Assembly: GCF_042679565.1 (NCBI RefSeq)
Contig: NZ_JBHTMY010000003.1
Coordinates: 496,001 to 560,000, forward strand
Direction of reading: 5' to 3'
Origin: Namhaeicola litoreus
GTDB taxonomy: Bacteria; Bacteroidota; Bacteroidia; Flavobacteriales; Flavobacteriaceae
Length of the DNA: 64,000 nt
Numbering within the stretch: position 1 is the first letter of the stretch; each line of letters starts with the position of its first letter. Below, piece by piece: positions 24,423 to 34,390 of the stretch. The notes under the pieces are model-generated. The model saw only the letters and a list, made by a program, of their open reading frames with translations, had not been told where the DNA came from and searched no databases. The position numbers and the translations under genes are program-made.

Positions 24423-27400
24423 ATGGGAAAAAAGTTATTCTTGACCTTTTTAGTCGCTCTGTCAACCCTGTGTACCTTAAGTGCTCAGCAAATTTTGGTT
24501 GGTGGTAGTGTTAAAGATTCTTACGGAGAACCTCTGCCAGGCGTAAATGTTTTGGTAAAAGGCACAGCAACAGGAACAGTAACTGATTTTGACGGAACTT
24601 TTAAAGTTAATGCAAATTCAGGAGATGTTTTGGTTTTTTCTTACGTAGGTTTTGCCGACATAGAAAGGGTAGTAGATGGTGCTTCAATCGATATTGTTTT
24701 GATTGAAGATGCCGAGAGTTTAGATGAAGTGGTAGTAACTGCTTTAGGAATCAAGCGTGAGGCTAAAGCCTTAGGTTATTCATTAACTGAAGTGGAAGGA
24801 GATGAGCTAGCGCAGGTAAAAACAACAAGTGCCGTAAATTCATTACAAGGTAGGGTTGCAGGTGTGAATGTATCTACAAGTAGTACCGGGGCTTCAGGAT
24901 CTAGTCGCGTTATTATTAGAGGAGCGAGTTCTTTAACGGGGAACAACCAACCTCTATATGTTGTTGATGGTATACCAATTATCAATTCAACTAAAGCCTC
25001 AGTGGGTAGATTTGATGGGGAGTTTGGTGATGGAGGAGATGATATCTCTTCTATAAGTCCGGATGATATCGAATCTGTATCTGTCTTAAAAGGTAGTTCT
25101 GCGGCGGCACTTTACGGATCTCAAGCTTCGAACGGTGTTATTATGATTACTACAAAATCAGGAAAGAGAAACAAAGGTTTTGGCGTAGAATTTTCTTCAT
25201 CTTTAACATTCGAAAAAGTAAACACAGATTTACAAGATTTTCAAAAAGAATACGGTCAGGGTAGATTTGGACTGAATCCAAACTTTGAGTATGTAGAGGG
25301 AGAAGTTGTAGCGATAACTGATCCAGAGAACTTAATTTCTTCTGCAGAAGCATCAGCATTGCAATCTTGGGGATCTAAGTTAGATGGAAGCATGATCATT
25401 AATTCTGATGGAGTATACAGACCTTATACAAATGCAGGGAATAACCTAGATAGATTTTATAATACCGGATCTACAGCTATTAATACAATTTCATTGGTAA
25501 AGGGAGATGAAAATTTATCGTACCGCATGTCTGCTTCATTTTTAGACAACAACGATGTTTTTCCAAATAGTACTTTAGATCGTCAATCTTATTCTTTAAG
25601 TGCTACAGCGAAAATTAATCCTAAATTAACAAGTACAGTTAATGCGAGATATATTTTGGAAAAAGTACATAACCGTGTGGGAATTGGTGATGGACCTGGA
25701 AATGCAAACTTTTCTGTCATGATGTTACCTGTTAATACAGATGTAACAGTAATGAAGCCTGGTTATAACCTTGATGGAACAGAGAACAATTTCTTAGGCT
25801 CTGTGTGGTTTACAAACCCATATTGGGTCACAGATAAGTTCAATAATAACGATGAAAAAAACAGAATCATCGCTTCTACTACATTGAGATATGACATTAC
25901 TGATTGGTTGTATTTAAATGGTAGAGCCGGTATTGATTCTTATGACTTTTCTGTTAAAAGAGTAACTCCATGGGGAACAGCTTATCGCGAAGGAGGGAGA
26001 TTGTATCAGGCAAAATCTACATATTCTTTGTTTGATGCTGATGTAATGCTTGGCATAGATAAGGATATCACCTCAAAATTTGGAACCAATTCTATCATTG
26101 GTGGGAATACTAGAAAGGCTACTTTTGAGCAATTAAGTGCACAGGGAGATAATTTTGTAATTGTTGGTTTAGAAGATTTAAACAATACAACTAATCCTAT
26201 TCCGGTTAATAGTTTTAACGAAAAAAAGATCAATTCAATTTATGGTTCTTTTGAATTTGACTATGACGATTCATTCTTTTTAACCTTTACAGGAAGGAAC
26301 GAATGGTTTTCAAGTTTGTCTTTCCCAGGAAAAACAACACCAAATAACGATTTTTACTGGTCGTTGAGTGGTTCGATGTTGCTAAACGAAATTTTCAATG
26401 CATCTAATAATGGTCCTGTGAACTATGCAAAAATTAGAGCGAGTTATGCTCAGGTTGCGGGAGATACTTCTCCTTACGCTTTGAACCTCGATTATGCTAT
26501 TTTAGGAACATTTTTAGGTCAACCATTTGGTGAAATCAATGGTGGTCGAATTCCAAATCCTAACTTAGTTCCACTTCAGAAAAACGAATTTGAAATTGGA
26601 TTTGATGGAAGATTTTTTGAAAATAGATTGCATTTAGATGTTGCATACTATGACAACACAACAAAAAATGATATCGTAAGTGCCAGTGCAACCAGTACTT
26701 CCGGATATACTTCTGCCCTCCTAAATGTTGGTGAGTTAAATAATAAAGGACTTGAATTGTTATTGGAAGGTTATCCAATTAGGAATGATAATTTTTTCTG
26801 GAATACAGGCTTTAATATGGCGTATAACGATAGTGAAATCGTAAGTACCAATGATGAAGCTAATCCGATTACAATGGCCTTAAGTAGAAATGGAACTGCA
26901 AATATCTCTCACGAAGTAGGAGAAAATTACGGTACTATTTCTGGTGAAGCGTATAAAAGAGATGAAAACGGAAATATATTTTATAGAATCGACGGACAAG
27001 GAATTCCTAGGCCAGTACGCGGTGATCGTAAAATTTTAGGTGTTGGTGTTGCTCCATTAACAATGGGATTCTCTAACACATTCAGTTATAAAAATCTAAG
27101 TTTGAACTTTCTCATTGATGGTAAGTTTGGTGGTCAGGTTTTTTCAGGAACAAACGAGCAAGCTTATGCAAGTGGTAAACACAAAGAAACCTTAAAAGGT
27201 AGAGAGAATGGATTGGTTGTTTCTGGAATTAATGAAGATACCGGAGAGGCTTTTGAAACTACGGTACCAGTTCGAAGTTTGTCTTCATACTATAGCTATA
27301 TAGCTGGAGAAAATACAGGAATCGCTGAAGAGTTTGTATACGATACAGATTTTATAAAATTTAGAGAATTAAGTTTAAGTTATAGTTTACCAACCAAATA

Positions 27401-27587
27401 TTTAAAAGAAGGCTTTGTGAAGGATATGAGATTTTCTCTAATCGGAAGAAACCTATTTTTTCTAATGAGAGAGGTAGATAATATCGATCCTGAATCGTCG
27501 CTCAATAATACCAATGCACAAGGTATGGAAAGATTTGGTATGCCTGCTACAAGAAGCCTTGGATTCTCAGTTAATGTTAAATTTTAA
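24423..27587 (+). CDS. SusC/RagA-type TonB-linked outer-membrane transporter
   Basis: A 1054-aa outer-membrane importer. A signal peptide (FLTFLVALSTLCTLSAQ) is followed by a CarboxypepD_reg-like domain (VGGSVKDSYGEPLPGVNVLVKG and GTVTDFDG), the TonB-box region (LDEVVVTALG), a plug (NSLQGRVAGVNV, IRGASSL, YVVDGIPI) and a long barrel ending in GFSVNVKF. It pairs with the SusD-like gene 12 bp downstream. Together they import oligosaccharides or peptides. The neighbouring amino-sugar genes suggest GlcNAc-containing glycans, such as chitin oligomers. Confidence 0.96.
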   Translation: MGKKLFLTFLVALSTLCTLSAQQILVGGSVKDSYGEPLPGVNVLVKGTATGTVTDFDGTFKVNANSGDVLVFSYVGFADIERVVDGASIDIVLIEDAESLDEVVVTALGIKREAKALGYSLTEVEGDELAQVKTTSAVNSLQGRVAGVNVSTSSTGASGSSRVIIRGASSLTGNNQPLYVVDGIPIINSTKASVGRFDGEFGDGGDDISSISPDDIESVSVLKGSSAAALYGSQASNGVIMITTKSGKRNKGFGVEFSSSLTFEKVNTDLQDFQKEYGQGRFGLNPNFEYVEGEVVAITDPENLISSAEASALQSWGSKLDGSMIINSDGVYRPYTNAGNNLDRFYNTGSTAINTISLVKGDENLSYRMSASFLDNNDVFPNSTLDRQSYSLSATAKINPKLTSTVNARYILEKVHNRVGIGDGPGNANFSVMMLPVNTDVTVMKPGYNLDGTENNFLGSVWFTNPYWVTDKFNNNDEKNRIIASTTLRYDITDWLYLNGRAGIDSYDFSVKRVTPWGTAYREGGRLYQAKSTYSLFDADVMLGIDKDITSKFGTNSIIGGNTRKATFEQLSAQGDNFVIVGLEDLNNTTNPIPVNSFNEKKINSIYGSFEFDYDDSFFLTFTGRNEWFSSLSFPGKTTPNNDFYWSLSGSMLLNEIFNASNNGPVNYAKIRASYAQVAGDTSPYALNLDYAILGTFLGQPFGEINGGRIPNPNLVPLQKNEFEIGFDGRFFENRLHLDVAYYDNTTKNDIVSASATSTSGYTSALLNVGELNNKGLELLLEGYPIRNDNFFWNTGFNMAYNDSEIVSTNDEANPITMALSRNGTANISHEVGENYGTISGEAYKRDENGNIFYRIDGQGIPRPVRGDRKILGVGVAPLTMGFSNTFSYKNLSLNFLIDGKFGGQVFSGTNEQAYASGKHKETLKGRENGLVVSGINEDTGEAFETTVPVRSLSSYYSYIAGENTGIAEEFVYDTDFIKFRELSLSYSLPTKYLKEGFVKDMRFSLIGRNLFFLMREVDNIDPESSLNNTNAQGMERFGMPATRSLGFSVNVKF

Positions 27588-27599
27588 AACATGTTAAAA

Positions 27600-29132
27600 A
27601 TGAAAAAACTAATTTATTTATTCTTAATAGTCTTATCATTTTCGGCTTGTGATAATGGCTTCGAAGAAATGAACGTAGACCCAACGAAGCCAACAGCACT
27701 TCCTCCTAATGTAGCAATTACAGGTATACAAATGTATACGGCCGGTACTAGTTATGTGGCGAGCTTGTTCTATCACATGGGAGTAGTTATGCCGATTATG
27801 CAACAATTAAATTGTACAAGTTATACTTGGGAATATACAAGATCACAAGATGCTAGATTTTTTGATGAGCAATTCCCGAGTTCAGTGAAAGGCATAGTTG
27901 ATTTAGTAAATAATCTTGAAAAAGCAGAAGGACCTTTCGCTGAAACCGATCTTGCTATTGCTAACGTATGGAAAGTACTTGTTTTTAGTAGATTAACTGA
28001 TGCTTATGGAGATATTCCATATTCTGAAGCTGCAAAGGGGTTTATCGAAGGAATTCGTTTTCCAAAATATGACACGCAAGAATCGATTTATGCTGATATG
28101 CTTCGAATTTTAGAGGAGTCATCTAATATTTTGGCTAAAGGTGGTGAAAACTCTTTCGGTCAGGGTGATGTTGTTTATGGAGGAGACACGATGAAATGGA
28201 AAAAATTTGCAAATTCCTTAATGCTACGTTTAGCCATGAGAATGGTGAAAGTTGATCCTGCTGCCGCACAAGCATGGGCTTCAAAAGCAATTGATGCTGG
28301 AGTAATGGAAAGCAATGATGATATTGCTTATATGAGATTTGAATCGACTGCTGGTTATGGTGGCGTTTTCGGACCAACTGTAAACCCAATTTCAAGATCT
28401 TTTGCTTCTAGATTCGGTAACCAAGTAAAAATGGCTGGTACTTTTATAGATTTTATGAAAGAAAGAAACGATCCGAGAGTTTCTGTATTAAGCTCAACCA
28501 CCGCTGGTGAAACAGATTTTGATTTACAGGTTGGTCAACCAAATGAGGATCGATCTAGAACATCGGCAAATTCAAAACCTAATATGAAAATATTTGGTGG
28601 TTTGGTTGGATGGTCTTGGTTTAGAAGTGAAGGTAACTATGATGCGCCATTCTTTTTCCAAACTTATGCAGAGGTTGAGTTAATGTTAGCAGAGGCTGCT
28701 TATCGTTGGGGACTTGCCGGTGGAGATGTCGAGGATCACTACAACAAAGGTGTAACTTCAGCAATGACATATCTAAAGCTATATGAAGCTGCAGCTTTAA
28801 CTCAGGCTGGAGAGGCTACCATTACGCAAGCACAGATAGATGCATATTTGGAAGAAAATCCTTTCAATGCAAATGAAGCTTTGAAAATGATAAACGAACA
28901 ATACTGGGTTGCTTCTTTTCCAAATGGATTAGAAACTTGGGCTAATTGGAAGAGATCTGGATATCCTGAATTAGTACCACAAGAATTTAATTGGAGTGAA
29001 ACTGACGGAGGAATACCAAGAAGATTTACCTACCCTGCGACAGAGCGGGCAAATAATCCTGATAATTTGCAAGAAGCAATAGACAGGCAAGGAGATCAAC
29101 TTACCACCCGGATTTGGTGGGATGTTAATTAG
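27600..29132 (+). CDS. SusD/RagB-like nutrient-binding lipoprotein
   Basis: A 510-aa surface lipoprotein. The ATG at 27600 gives a lipobox signal (LFLIVLSFSACDNG); the ATG at 27591 would add three residues. The N-terminus (FEEMNVDPTKPTALPPNVAITGIQMY) and the tetratricopeptide-like helices (WKVLVFSRLTDAYGDIPYSEA, AEVELMLAEAAYRWG) match the SusD-like_2 group. It caps the SusC channel and binds the glycan. It ends with a strong terminator, so susCD forms its own unit upstream of nagB. Confidence 0.94.
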   Translation: MKKLIYLFLIVLSFSACDNGFEEMNVDPTKPTALPPNVAITGIQMYTAGTSYVASLFYHMGVVMPIMQQLNCTSYTWEYTRSQDARFFDEQFPSSVKGIVDLVNNLEKAEGPFAETDLAIANVWKVLVFSRLTDAYGDIPYSEAAKGFIEGIRFPKYDTQESIYADMLRILEESSNILAKGGENSFGQGDVVYGGDTMKWKKFANSLMLRLAMRMVKVDPAAAQAWASKAIDAGVMESNDDIAYMRFESTAGYGGVFGPTVNPISRSFASRFGNQVKMAGTFIDFMKERNDPRVSVLSSTTAGETDFDLQVGQPNEDRSRTSANSKPNMKIFGGLVGWSWFRSEGNYDAPFFFQTYAEVELMLAEAAYRWGLAGGDVEDHYNKGVTSAMTYLKLYEAAALTQAGEATITQAQIDAYLEENPFNANEALKMINEQYWVASFPNGLETWANWKRSGYPELVPQEFNWSETDGGIPRRFTYPATERANNPDNLQEAIDRQGDQLTTRIWWDVN

Positions 29133-29146
29133 TAATTGTTTTTATG

Positions 29147-29179
29147 AAAAAGCTGTTTTATTTAAAACAGCTTTTTTTT
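29147..29179 (+). terminator. terminator of the susCD operon
   Basis: AAAAAGCTGTTTTA (29147-29160) pairs with TAAAACAGCTTTTT (29163-29176) across a 2-nt loop, with further T to 29179. Confidence 0.9.
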
Positions 29180-29365
29180 CATTTTAAATAGATTAACAAG
29201 TCAGACATTTAACGCTATTAATTGTTCCTTTTGCGTTGTATGTCGATTTTATTACACAGAATCTCTAATTCTTATTAAGTTTAACCAATTGAACGAAATT
29301 TTTATTGGAAGATTGGTAGAAACTGGTTAGTAAAAATTCTTTTAAACAACAATAATAACAACAAA

Positions 29366-31276
29366 ATGGAAATTAGTATTAATCACGAACAGGCAGGAAA
29401 ATTTGAAGAAACACGTTTTGAAAAGATACACAACGTAATTTTTAAAGATTCGAACAAGGCCTCTGTTATTGTGGCGCAAGAAATTGCAAACCTTATTAAA
29501 AAAAAGGAAAAACTTGGTGAAAAATGTGTGCTTGGCTTAGCAACTGGTTCTTCTCCGATAAAGGTTTATGAAGAATTAGTTAGAATGCATAAAGAAGAGG
29601 GCTTAAGCTTTAAAAATGTGGTAACTTTCAATCTAGACGAATATTATCCGATGCAAAAAACTAATACGCAAAGTTATTGGTATTTTATGCATGAGCACCT
29701 TTTTAATCATATAGATATTTTACCAGAAAATATTAATATTCCTAATGGTGAAATTCCATCAAATGAAATTTATCAGTTTTGCATTGATTATGAAATGAAA
29801 ATCAAAGAAGCTGGGGGATTAGATTTTCAATTGTTAGGTATTGGTAGAACAGGACATATTGGATTTAATGAACCTGGTTCTCATTTTAATTCGGGCACCA
29901 GAAATATTACGCTAGATCATATTACAAGAATTGATGCTGCTCCTGCTTTTTTAGGAATAGATAATGTGCCTAAAGTAGCAATTACCATGGGGATAAGTAC
30001 CATTAGAAGGGCAAAAAGAATAGTTCTTTTGGCTTGGGGTATTAATAAAGCCGCTGTAGTACAGAAAGCCATAGAAGGTGAAGTGACATCAGAAATTCCT
30101 TCCTCTTATTTGCAACATCACGATAACGTAACTTTTGTCTTAGATGAAGGTGCTTCAGAAGAACTAACCAGAATTAAAACACCTTGGCTAGTGAAATCAT
30201 GCGATTGGACAAATGAATTGACTTTGAAGGCAGCTGTTTGGTTAAGTGGTTTGGTTAAAAAGTCAATTTTAAAATTGACAGATTCAGATTACAACAACAA
30301 CGGAATGGCTAATTTATTAGTTGAACACGGCTCGGCTTACAATTTAAATATTTCCTTGTTTAATCAATTGCAACATACCATTACGGGTTGGCCAGGAGGT
30401 AAGCCAAATGCTGATGATACAAATAGACCCGAAAGAAAAGGTCCGGCTAGAAAGAGAGTAATCATTTTTAGTCCACATCCGGATGACGATGTTATCTCGA
30501 TGGGTGGTACTTTTGATCGTTTGGTGGAGCAGGGGCATGAAGTTCATGTGGCTTATCAAACTTCCGGGAATATTGCAGTTTCTGATAAAGAGGCAATGAA
30601 ATTTGCTGAGGTTGGACTTGCCATGAATCCTCAAAGTGAGCACTTTAATAGGATAGTGGATGGCATTCATAACAAAAAGGAATTTGATATTGATAACATT
30701 GAGGTAAGAATGTTAAAAGGTTTTATTCGACAAAAGGAATGTCTGGCGGCAACCAGATATTTGTCTGTTCCGGATCATCAAGTGCATTTTTTAAATCTGC
30801 CTTTTTACGAAACTGGAAGAGTGAAAAAGAACAAACTGAGCTCTGTAGATATTGATATTATGAAAAATCTGATCGAAGAAGTAAAGCCACATCAAATTTA
30901 TGCTGCCGGAGATTTAGCAGATCCACATGGAACACATAAAGTTTGTCTTGATGCCCTTTTTGGTGCGTTGGGTGAATTAAAAGAAAAAAAGTATATGGAT
31001 GATTGTTGGGTATGGTTATACCGTGGGGCTTGGCATGAATGGGAAATTCATGAAATAGAAATGGCAGTTCCAATGAGTCCTGATCAAGTTTTGAAAAAGC
31101 GTCAGGCTATCTTTTATCATCAATCTCAGAAAGATGGAGTGATGTTTCAGGGAGATGACTCACGAGAATTTTGGATGCGAGCTGAAGATAGAAATAAAGC
31201 CACTGCACAAAAGTATCATGCGCTTGGTCTAGCCGATTACGAGGCTTTGGAAGCGTTTAAAAGGTATCATTTTTAA
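29366..31276 (+). CDS. nagB: NagB-PIG-L fusion: glucosamine-6-phosphate deaminase with deacetylase-like domain
   Basis: A 636-aa two-domain protein. Residues about 20-285 are NagB-like: ATGSSP (60-64) binds phosphate, FNLDEYY has Asp91 (E. coli Asp72), and GRTGHIGFNEPG has His164 and Glu169 (His143 and Glu148). The E. coli catalytic Asp141 position is Thr162. Residues about 360-630 are a PIG-L/LmbE deacetylase fold with zinc motif SPHPDDDV (369-376) and a later DPHGTHK. The fusion is common in Bacteroidota. It may both deacetylate and deaminate GlcNAc-6-P to fructose-6-P and ammonia. It has no nagA neighbour here. Confidence 0.9.
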   Translation: MEISINHEQAGKFEETRFEKIHNVIFKDSNKASVIVAQEIANLIKKKEKLGEKCVLGLATGSSPIKVYEELVRMHKEEGLSFKNVVTFNLDEYYPMQKTNTQSYWYFMHEHLFNHIDILPENINIPNGEIPSNEIYQFCIDYEMKIKEAGGLDFQLLGIGRTGHIGFNEPGSHFNSGTRNITLDHITRIDAAPAFLGIDNVPKVAITMGISTIRRAKRIVLLAWGINKAAVVQKAIEGEVTSEIPSSYLQHHDNVTFVLDEGASEELTRIKTPWLVKSCDWTNELTLKAAVWLSGLVKKSILKLTDSDYNNNGMANLLVEHGSAYNLNISLFNQLQHTITGWPGGKPNADDTNRPERKGPARKRVIIFSPHPDDDVISMGGTFDRLVEQGHEVHVAYQTSGNIAVSDKEAMKFAEVGLAMNPQSEHFNRIVDGIHNKKEFDIDNIEVRMLKGFIRQKECLAATRYLSVPDHQVHFLNLPFYETGRVKKNKLSSVDIDIMKNLIEEVKPHQIYAAGDLADPHGTHKVCLDALFGALGELKEKKYMDDCWVWLYRGAWHEWEIHEIEMAVPMSPDQVLKKRQAIFYHQSQKDGVMFQGDDSREFWMRAEDRNKATAQKYHALGLADYEALEAFKRYHF

Positions 31277-31291
31277 TTGATAGTAAATAAG

Positions 31292-31328
31292 AAAAGGTGG
31301 TTGAGAAATGGTTCTTAACCACCTTTTT
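31292..31328 (+). terminator. hairpin between nagB and the GH20 gene
   Basis: AAAAGGTGGTT pairs with AACCACCTTTTT, and the loop itself adds GAGAA/TTCTT pairs around ATGG. A run of five T follows. It lies in the 60-bp gap before the GH20 gene, so it may reduce read-through rather than fully separate the genes. Confidence 0.75.
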
Positions 31329-31336
31329 ATAATTCT

Positions 31337-33385
31337 ATGAAAAATTCATTTTTATTTCTCGTTGGTTTATTTGTTTTCTCAATTGCTAAAGGTTTGAGTC
31401 AAAACATTCAACTAATGCCTTACCCAGAACAGATTTCGGTAGTAAAAGGGCATTTCAAGATTGATCAGACATTTACGGTTCAGGTAAAAGGTAATCCTGA
31501 TAAAAGGATTTACAGAAATGCAACAAATTTTATTAGAAATATTTCCAATAAAACGGGTGTTTTTATTGATCAAGGTTTTGTTGAACCAAATATTCAGATT
31601 GAGAATCCGAAGCTTTTGATCAGAATCAACAGACCTGGGTTAAATGAGTTGAGAGAGGATGAATCATATTTCTTAGAAGTTGGACAAGATCAAATTGTTT
31701 TAAATGCCAATACTGATCTAGGAGCAATTCATGGTTTACAAACGCTTTTTCAACTAGTTGCCGTTCAAAATGGGTCTTATGTCTTTCCTTGTGTTAAAAT
31801 TAACGATAAACCTAGGTTTGTTTGGAGGGGTTTAATGATAGATGTATCAAGACATTTTATGCCAGTTGAGGTAATCAAACGAAATTTAGATGCCATGTCT
31901 TTTGTGAAAATGAATGTATTTCATTGGCATTTATCAGATGATCAAGGATTTAGGGTTGAAGTGAAAAGCCTACCAAAATTGCATGAAAAAGGTTCTGATG
32001 GCGATTATTATACTCAGGAACAAATCAAGGAAATCGTAGCGTATGCAGCAACGCGTGGTATTAGAGTCGTTCCGGAGTTTGATGTACCACCTCATGCCAC
32101 CGCAATTTTAACAGCTTATCCCGAATTGGGAAGTAAGGATACGATCTACAGTTTAGAGCGTAATGCAGGAATATTTGACCCAACATTAGATCCAACCAAT
32201 GAAAGGGTTTATCAGTTTTTAGATCAACTATTTAAAGAAATTACTCCTTTATTTCCGGATTCCTATGTTCATATTGGTGGAGATGAAAATGCTGGTGTGC
32301 ATTGGGATGAAAACGAAAAAATAACTCAATTCAAAAAAGAGAATAACTTAAAAAGCAATCATGATCTGCAGACCTATTTTAATTTACGACTTGAAAAAAT
32401 ACTTTCAAAATACAATAAGAAATTGGTAGGTTGGGAAGAGATCATGACTCCCAAGATGTCTAAATCTGCTGTAATTCATGCTTGGAGAGGTGAAAACGAA
32501 GGATTAAAACCTAAGCAATCATTAGTAGATGCTGTAAAGAATGGCCATGAAACTATCTTGTCGAATGGTTATTATATTGATTTAATGTTGTCTGTGGAAA
32601 GTCATTACCTTGTAGATCCAATGCCTGATGAACAATTATCAAAAGAGGAAGAGGCCAGAGTTCTAGGTGGTGAAGCAACCATGTGGTCAGAATTAGTAAC
32701 TCCATTGACAATAGATTCGAGAATATGGCCAAGAACTGCAGCTATTGCTGAAAGATTATGGTCGCCCAAAGAGATAAACGATTTAGATTTTATGTTTGAG
32801 AGATATGAGAAAATTAGTAATGACCTTGAACAAATTGGCATTCAACATAAAAGAAATAAAGATGTGATTTTGAGAAATATTTCTAATTTTCAGGATATTA
32901 GGGCATTGGATGAGCTTTCTAAAATCAGTGAACCCTTTAAGGTTTATTCTAGAAACGTAGGTGGAACAGAGTATAAGATGTTTTCTCCGTTGACATTATT
33001 TGCTGATGCCTGCACGGCAGATGCCCTGTTAAAAAGAAAATTTAACAAATTGGTAAAAGAGTATATATCTACAGAGAATGAAACCTCAGGAAAAGAATTG
33101 ATATCAAATTTTAATAATTGGGGAAAATTGAATGATGAGCTAAAAAGTATAGCAACTCAAGCTCCACTCATTGAAAGGATTATTCCTTATACCGCAAGAA
33201 TTGAAGGAATTTCTAAATTGATGATAGATGCGCTGGAGAATAAGAAAATGTCTGAAAATCAATTTGATCAACTCACTGTTTTATTAAATCAAAAGGAGGA
33301 TCCATTACAAAATTTAGATGTAGAATTTGCACTAAAAAAATCAACATTAGATTTAGCTAATTATTTAAGAACAATAAAACCATGA
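31337..33385 (+). CDS. beta-N-acetylhexosaminidase (GH20)
   Basis: A 682-aa exported glycoside hydrolase. Signal peptide FLVGLFVFSIAKGLSQ is followed by a GH20b domain (about 25-155) and the catalytic barrel (about 160-500). The GH20 Asp-Glu pair is Asp316-Glu317 in VHIGGDENAG, with HWHLSDDQGFR and the Trp-rich HAWRGENEG and WPRTAAIAERLWSP as active-site walls. It removes terminal GlcNAc or GalNAc from oligosaccharides, probably in the periplasm, feeding NagB. It overlaps the next gene by 4 bp. Confidence 0.95.
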   Translation: MKNSFLFLVGLFVFSIAKGLSQNIQLMPYPEQISVVKGHFKIDQTFTVQVKGNPDKRIYRNATNFIRNISNKTGVFIDQGFVEPNIQIENPKLLIRINRPGLNELREDESYFLEVGQDQIVLNANTDLGAIHGLQTLFQLVAVQNGSYVFPCVKINDKPRFVWRGLMIDVSRHFMPVEVIKRNLDAMSFVKMNVFHWHLSDDQGFRVEVKSLPKLHEKGSDGDYYTQEQIKEIVAYAATRGIRVVPEFDVPPHATAILTAYPELGSKDTIYSLERNAGIFDPTLDPTNERVYQFLDQLFKEITPLFPDSYVHIGGDENAGVHWDENEKITQFKKENNLKSNHDLQTYFNLRLEKILSKYNKKLVGWEEIMTPKMSKSAVIHAWRGENEGLKPKQSLVDAVKNGHETILSNGYYIDLMLSVESHYLVDPMPDEQLSKEEEARVLGGEATMWSELVTPLTIDSRIWPRTAAIAERLWSPKEINDLDFMFERYEKISNDLEQIGIQHKRNKDVILRNISNFQDIRALDELSKISEPFKVYSRNVGGTEYKMFSPLTLFADACTADALLKRKFNKLVKEYISTENETSGKELISNFNNWGKLNDELKSIATQAPLIERIIPYTARIEGISKLMIDALENKKMSENQFDQLTVLLNQKEDPLQNLDVEFALKKSTLDLANYLRTIKP

Positions 33386-34254
33386 AACCTCTTTATCTCA
33401 AATATTATTTCTGCTTATTTTTTGTGTTAAACATTGTTGCTAATTTAATAGCTCAAACATCAGACTTTACCGAAGAAGAAATGTTTACGTCGGGTATTGA
33501 AGGGCCGGCCACTGATAAATACGGCAATATTTACGCGGTAAATTTTGGTGAGGAAGGAACAATTGGGAAAGTCGATCCGAAGGGGAATGTTGAATTATTC
33601 ATAAAACTACCTCAAGGAAGTATTGGAAATGGAATCAGATTTGATAAAAAGGGAGACATGTTTATCGCGGATTATGTCGGGCATAACATTCTAAAAGTTT
33701 CAATAAATTCAACTAATATTGAGGTATTTGCCCATGAGTCAGCCGCAAATCAACCAAATGATCTGGCCATTAGCCCAAATAGTCAAATTTTTGCCAGTGA
33801 TCCGAATTGGCAAAATAATACGGGAAACTTATGGCGGGTCGAACAGGGAAACTTTGTATTATTGGAAAGGGAGATGGGAACTACAAATGGCATAGAAGTA
33901 AGTCCTGACGGTAGTAAGCTATATGTAAATGAATCCATCCAAAGAAAAATTTGGGTATATGATCTCAGTTTAACCGGTGAAATTTCCAATAAAAAATTGT
34001 TCTACAACTTTGATGATTTTGGATTAGACGGCATGCGCACTGACGCAAATGGAAATTTATATGTTTGTAGATATGGTGCTGGAAAGGTTGTCATTTTATC
34101 TCCAAAAGGCAAATTACTAAAAACAATTATGCTAATAGGGAAAAACCCGACAAACATTACTTTTGGTGGTGAGAACAATGATCAATGTTTTGTTACTTTG
34201 GCAGATAGGGGATGTATTGAGCAGTTCAAAGCCTTGTTTTCTGATAGAGAATAA
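33382..34254 (+). CDS. SMP-30/gluconolactonase-like exported protein
   Basis: A 290-aa six-bladed beta-propeller of the SMP-30/LRE type with a signal peptide (FVLNIVANLIAQ). Blades show repeated patterns: GPATDKYGNIYAVNF, GIRFDKKGDMFIADY, GIEVSPDGSKLYVNE and GMRTDANGNLYVCRYG. The last two carry the Asn/Asp metal-site residues of the family. It is translationally coupled to the GH20 gene, so it may open a lactone or act on a product of the same glycan. The exact substrate is unknown. Confidence 0.85.
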   Translation: MKPLYLKYYFCLFFVLNIVANLIAQTSDFTEEEMFTSGIEGPATDKYGNIYAVNFGEEGTIGKVDPKGNVELFIKLPQGSIGNGIRFDKKGDMFIADYVGHNILKVSINSTNIEVFAHESAANQPNDLAISPNSQIFASDPNWQNNTGNLWRVEQGNFVLLEREMGTTNGIEVSPDGSKLYVNESIQRKIWVYDLSLTGEISNKKLFYNFDDFGLDGMRTDANGNLYVCRYGAGKVVILSPKGKLLKTIMLIGKNPTNITFGGENNDQCFVTLADRGCIEQFKALFSDRE

Positions 34255-34364
34255 TTCATAACCCCTATTCTATAAGGGGGTTTGTAAGAAAATATTCCAA
34301 ATTGTAATCTCAAACGATTTCGGTTAAAACTAAAATGTCGAGTCTTTTTTACACTTATTTTTTC

Positions 34365-34372
34365 TATTTTTG
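34365..34372 (+). promoter_or_regulatory. -7 box of the pfkA-gapA operon
   Basis: TATTTTTG is a perfect TAnnTTTG match 18 bp before the pfkA ATG. The -33 region is only T-rich, without TTTG. Confidence 0.5.
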
Positions 34373-34390
34373 TTTGGCTTAAAATAAAAT

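Noticed and set aside
24423..34254. Mobile or recently transferred island at the glycan locus
   Set aside because: No integrase, transposase, tRNA or flanking repeat is present, and base use looks like the neighbouring core genes.
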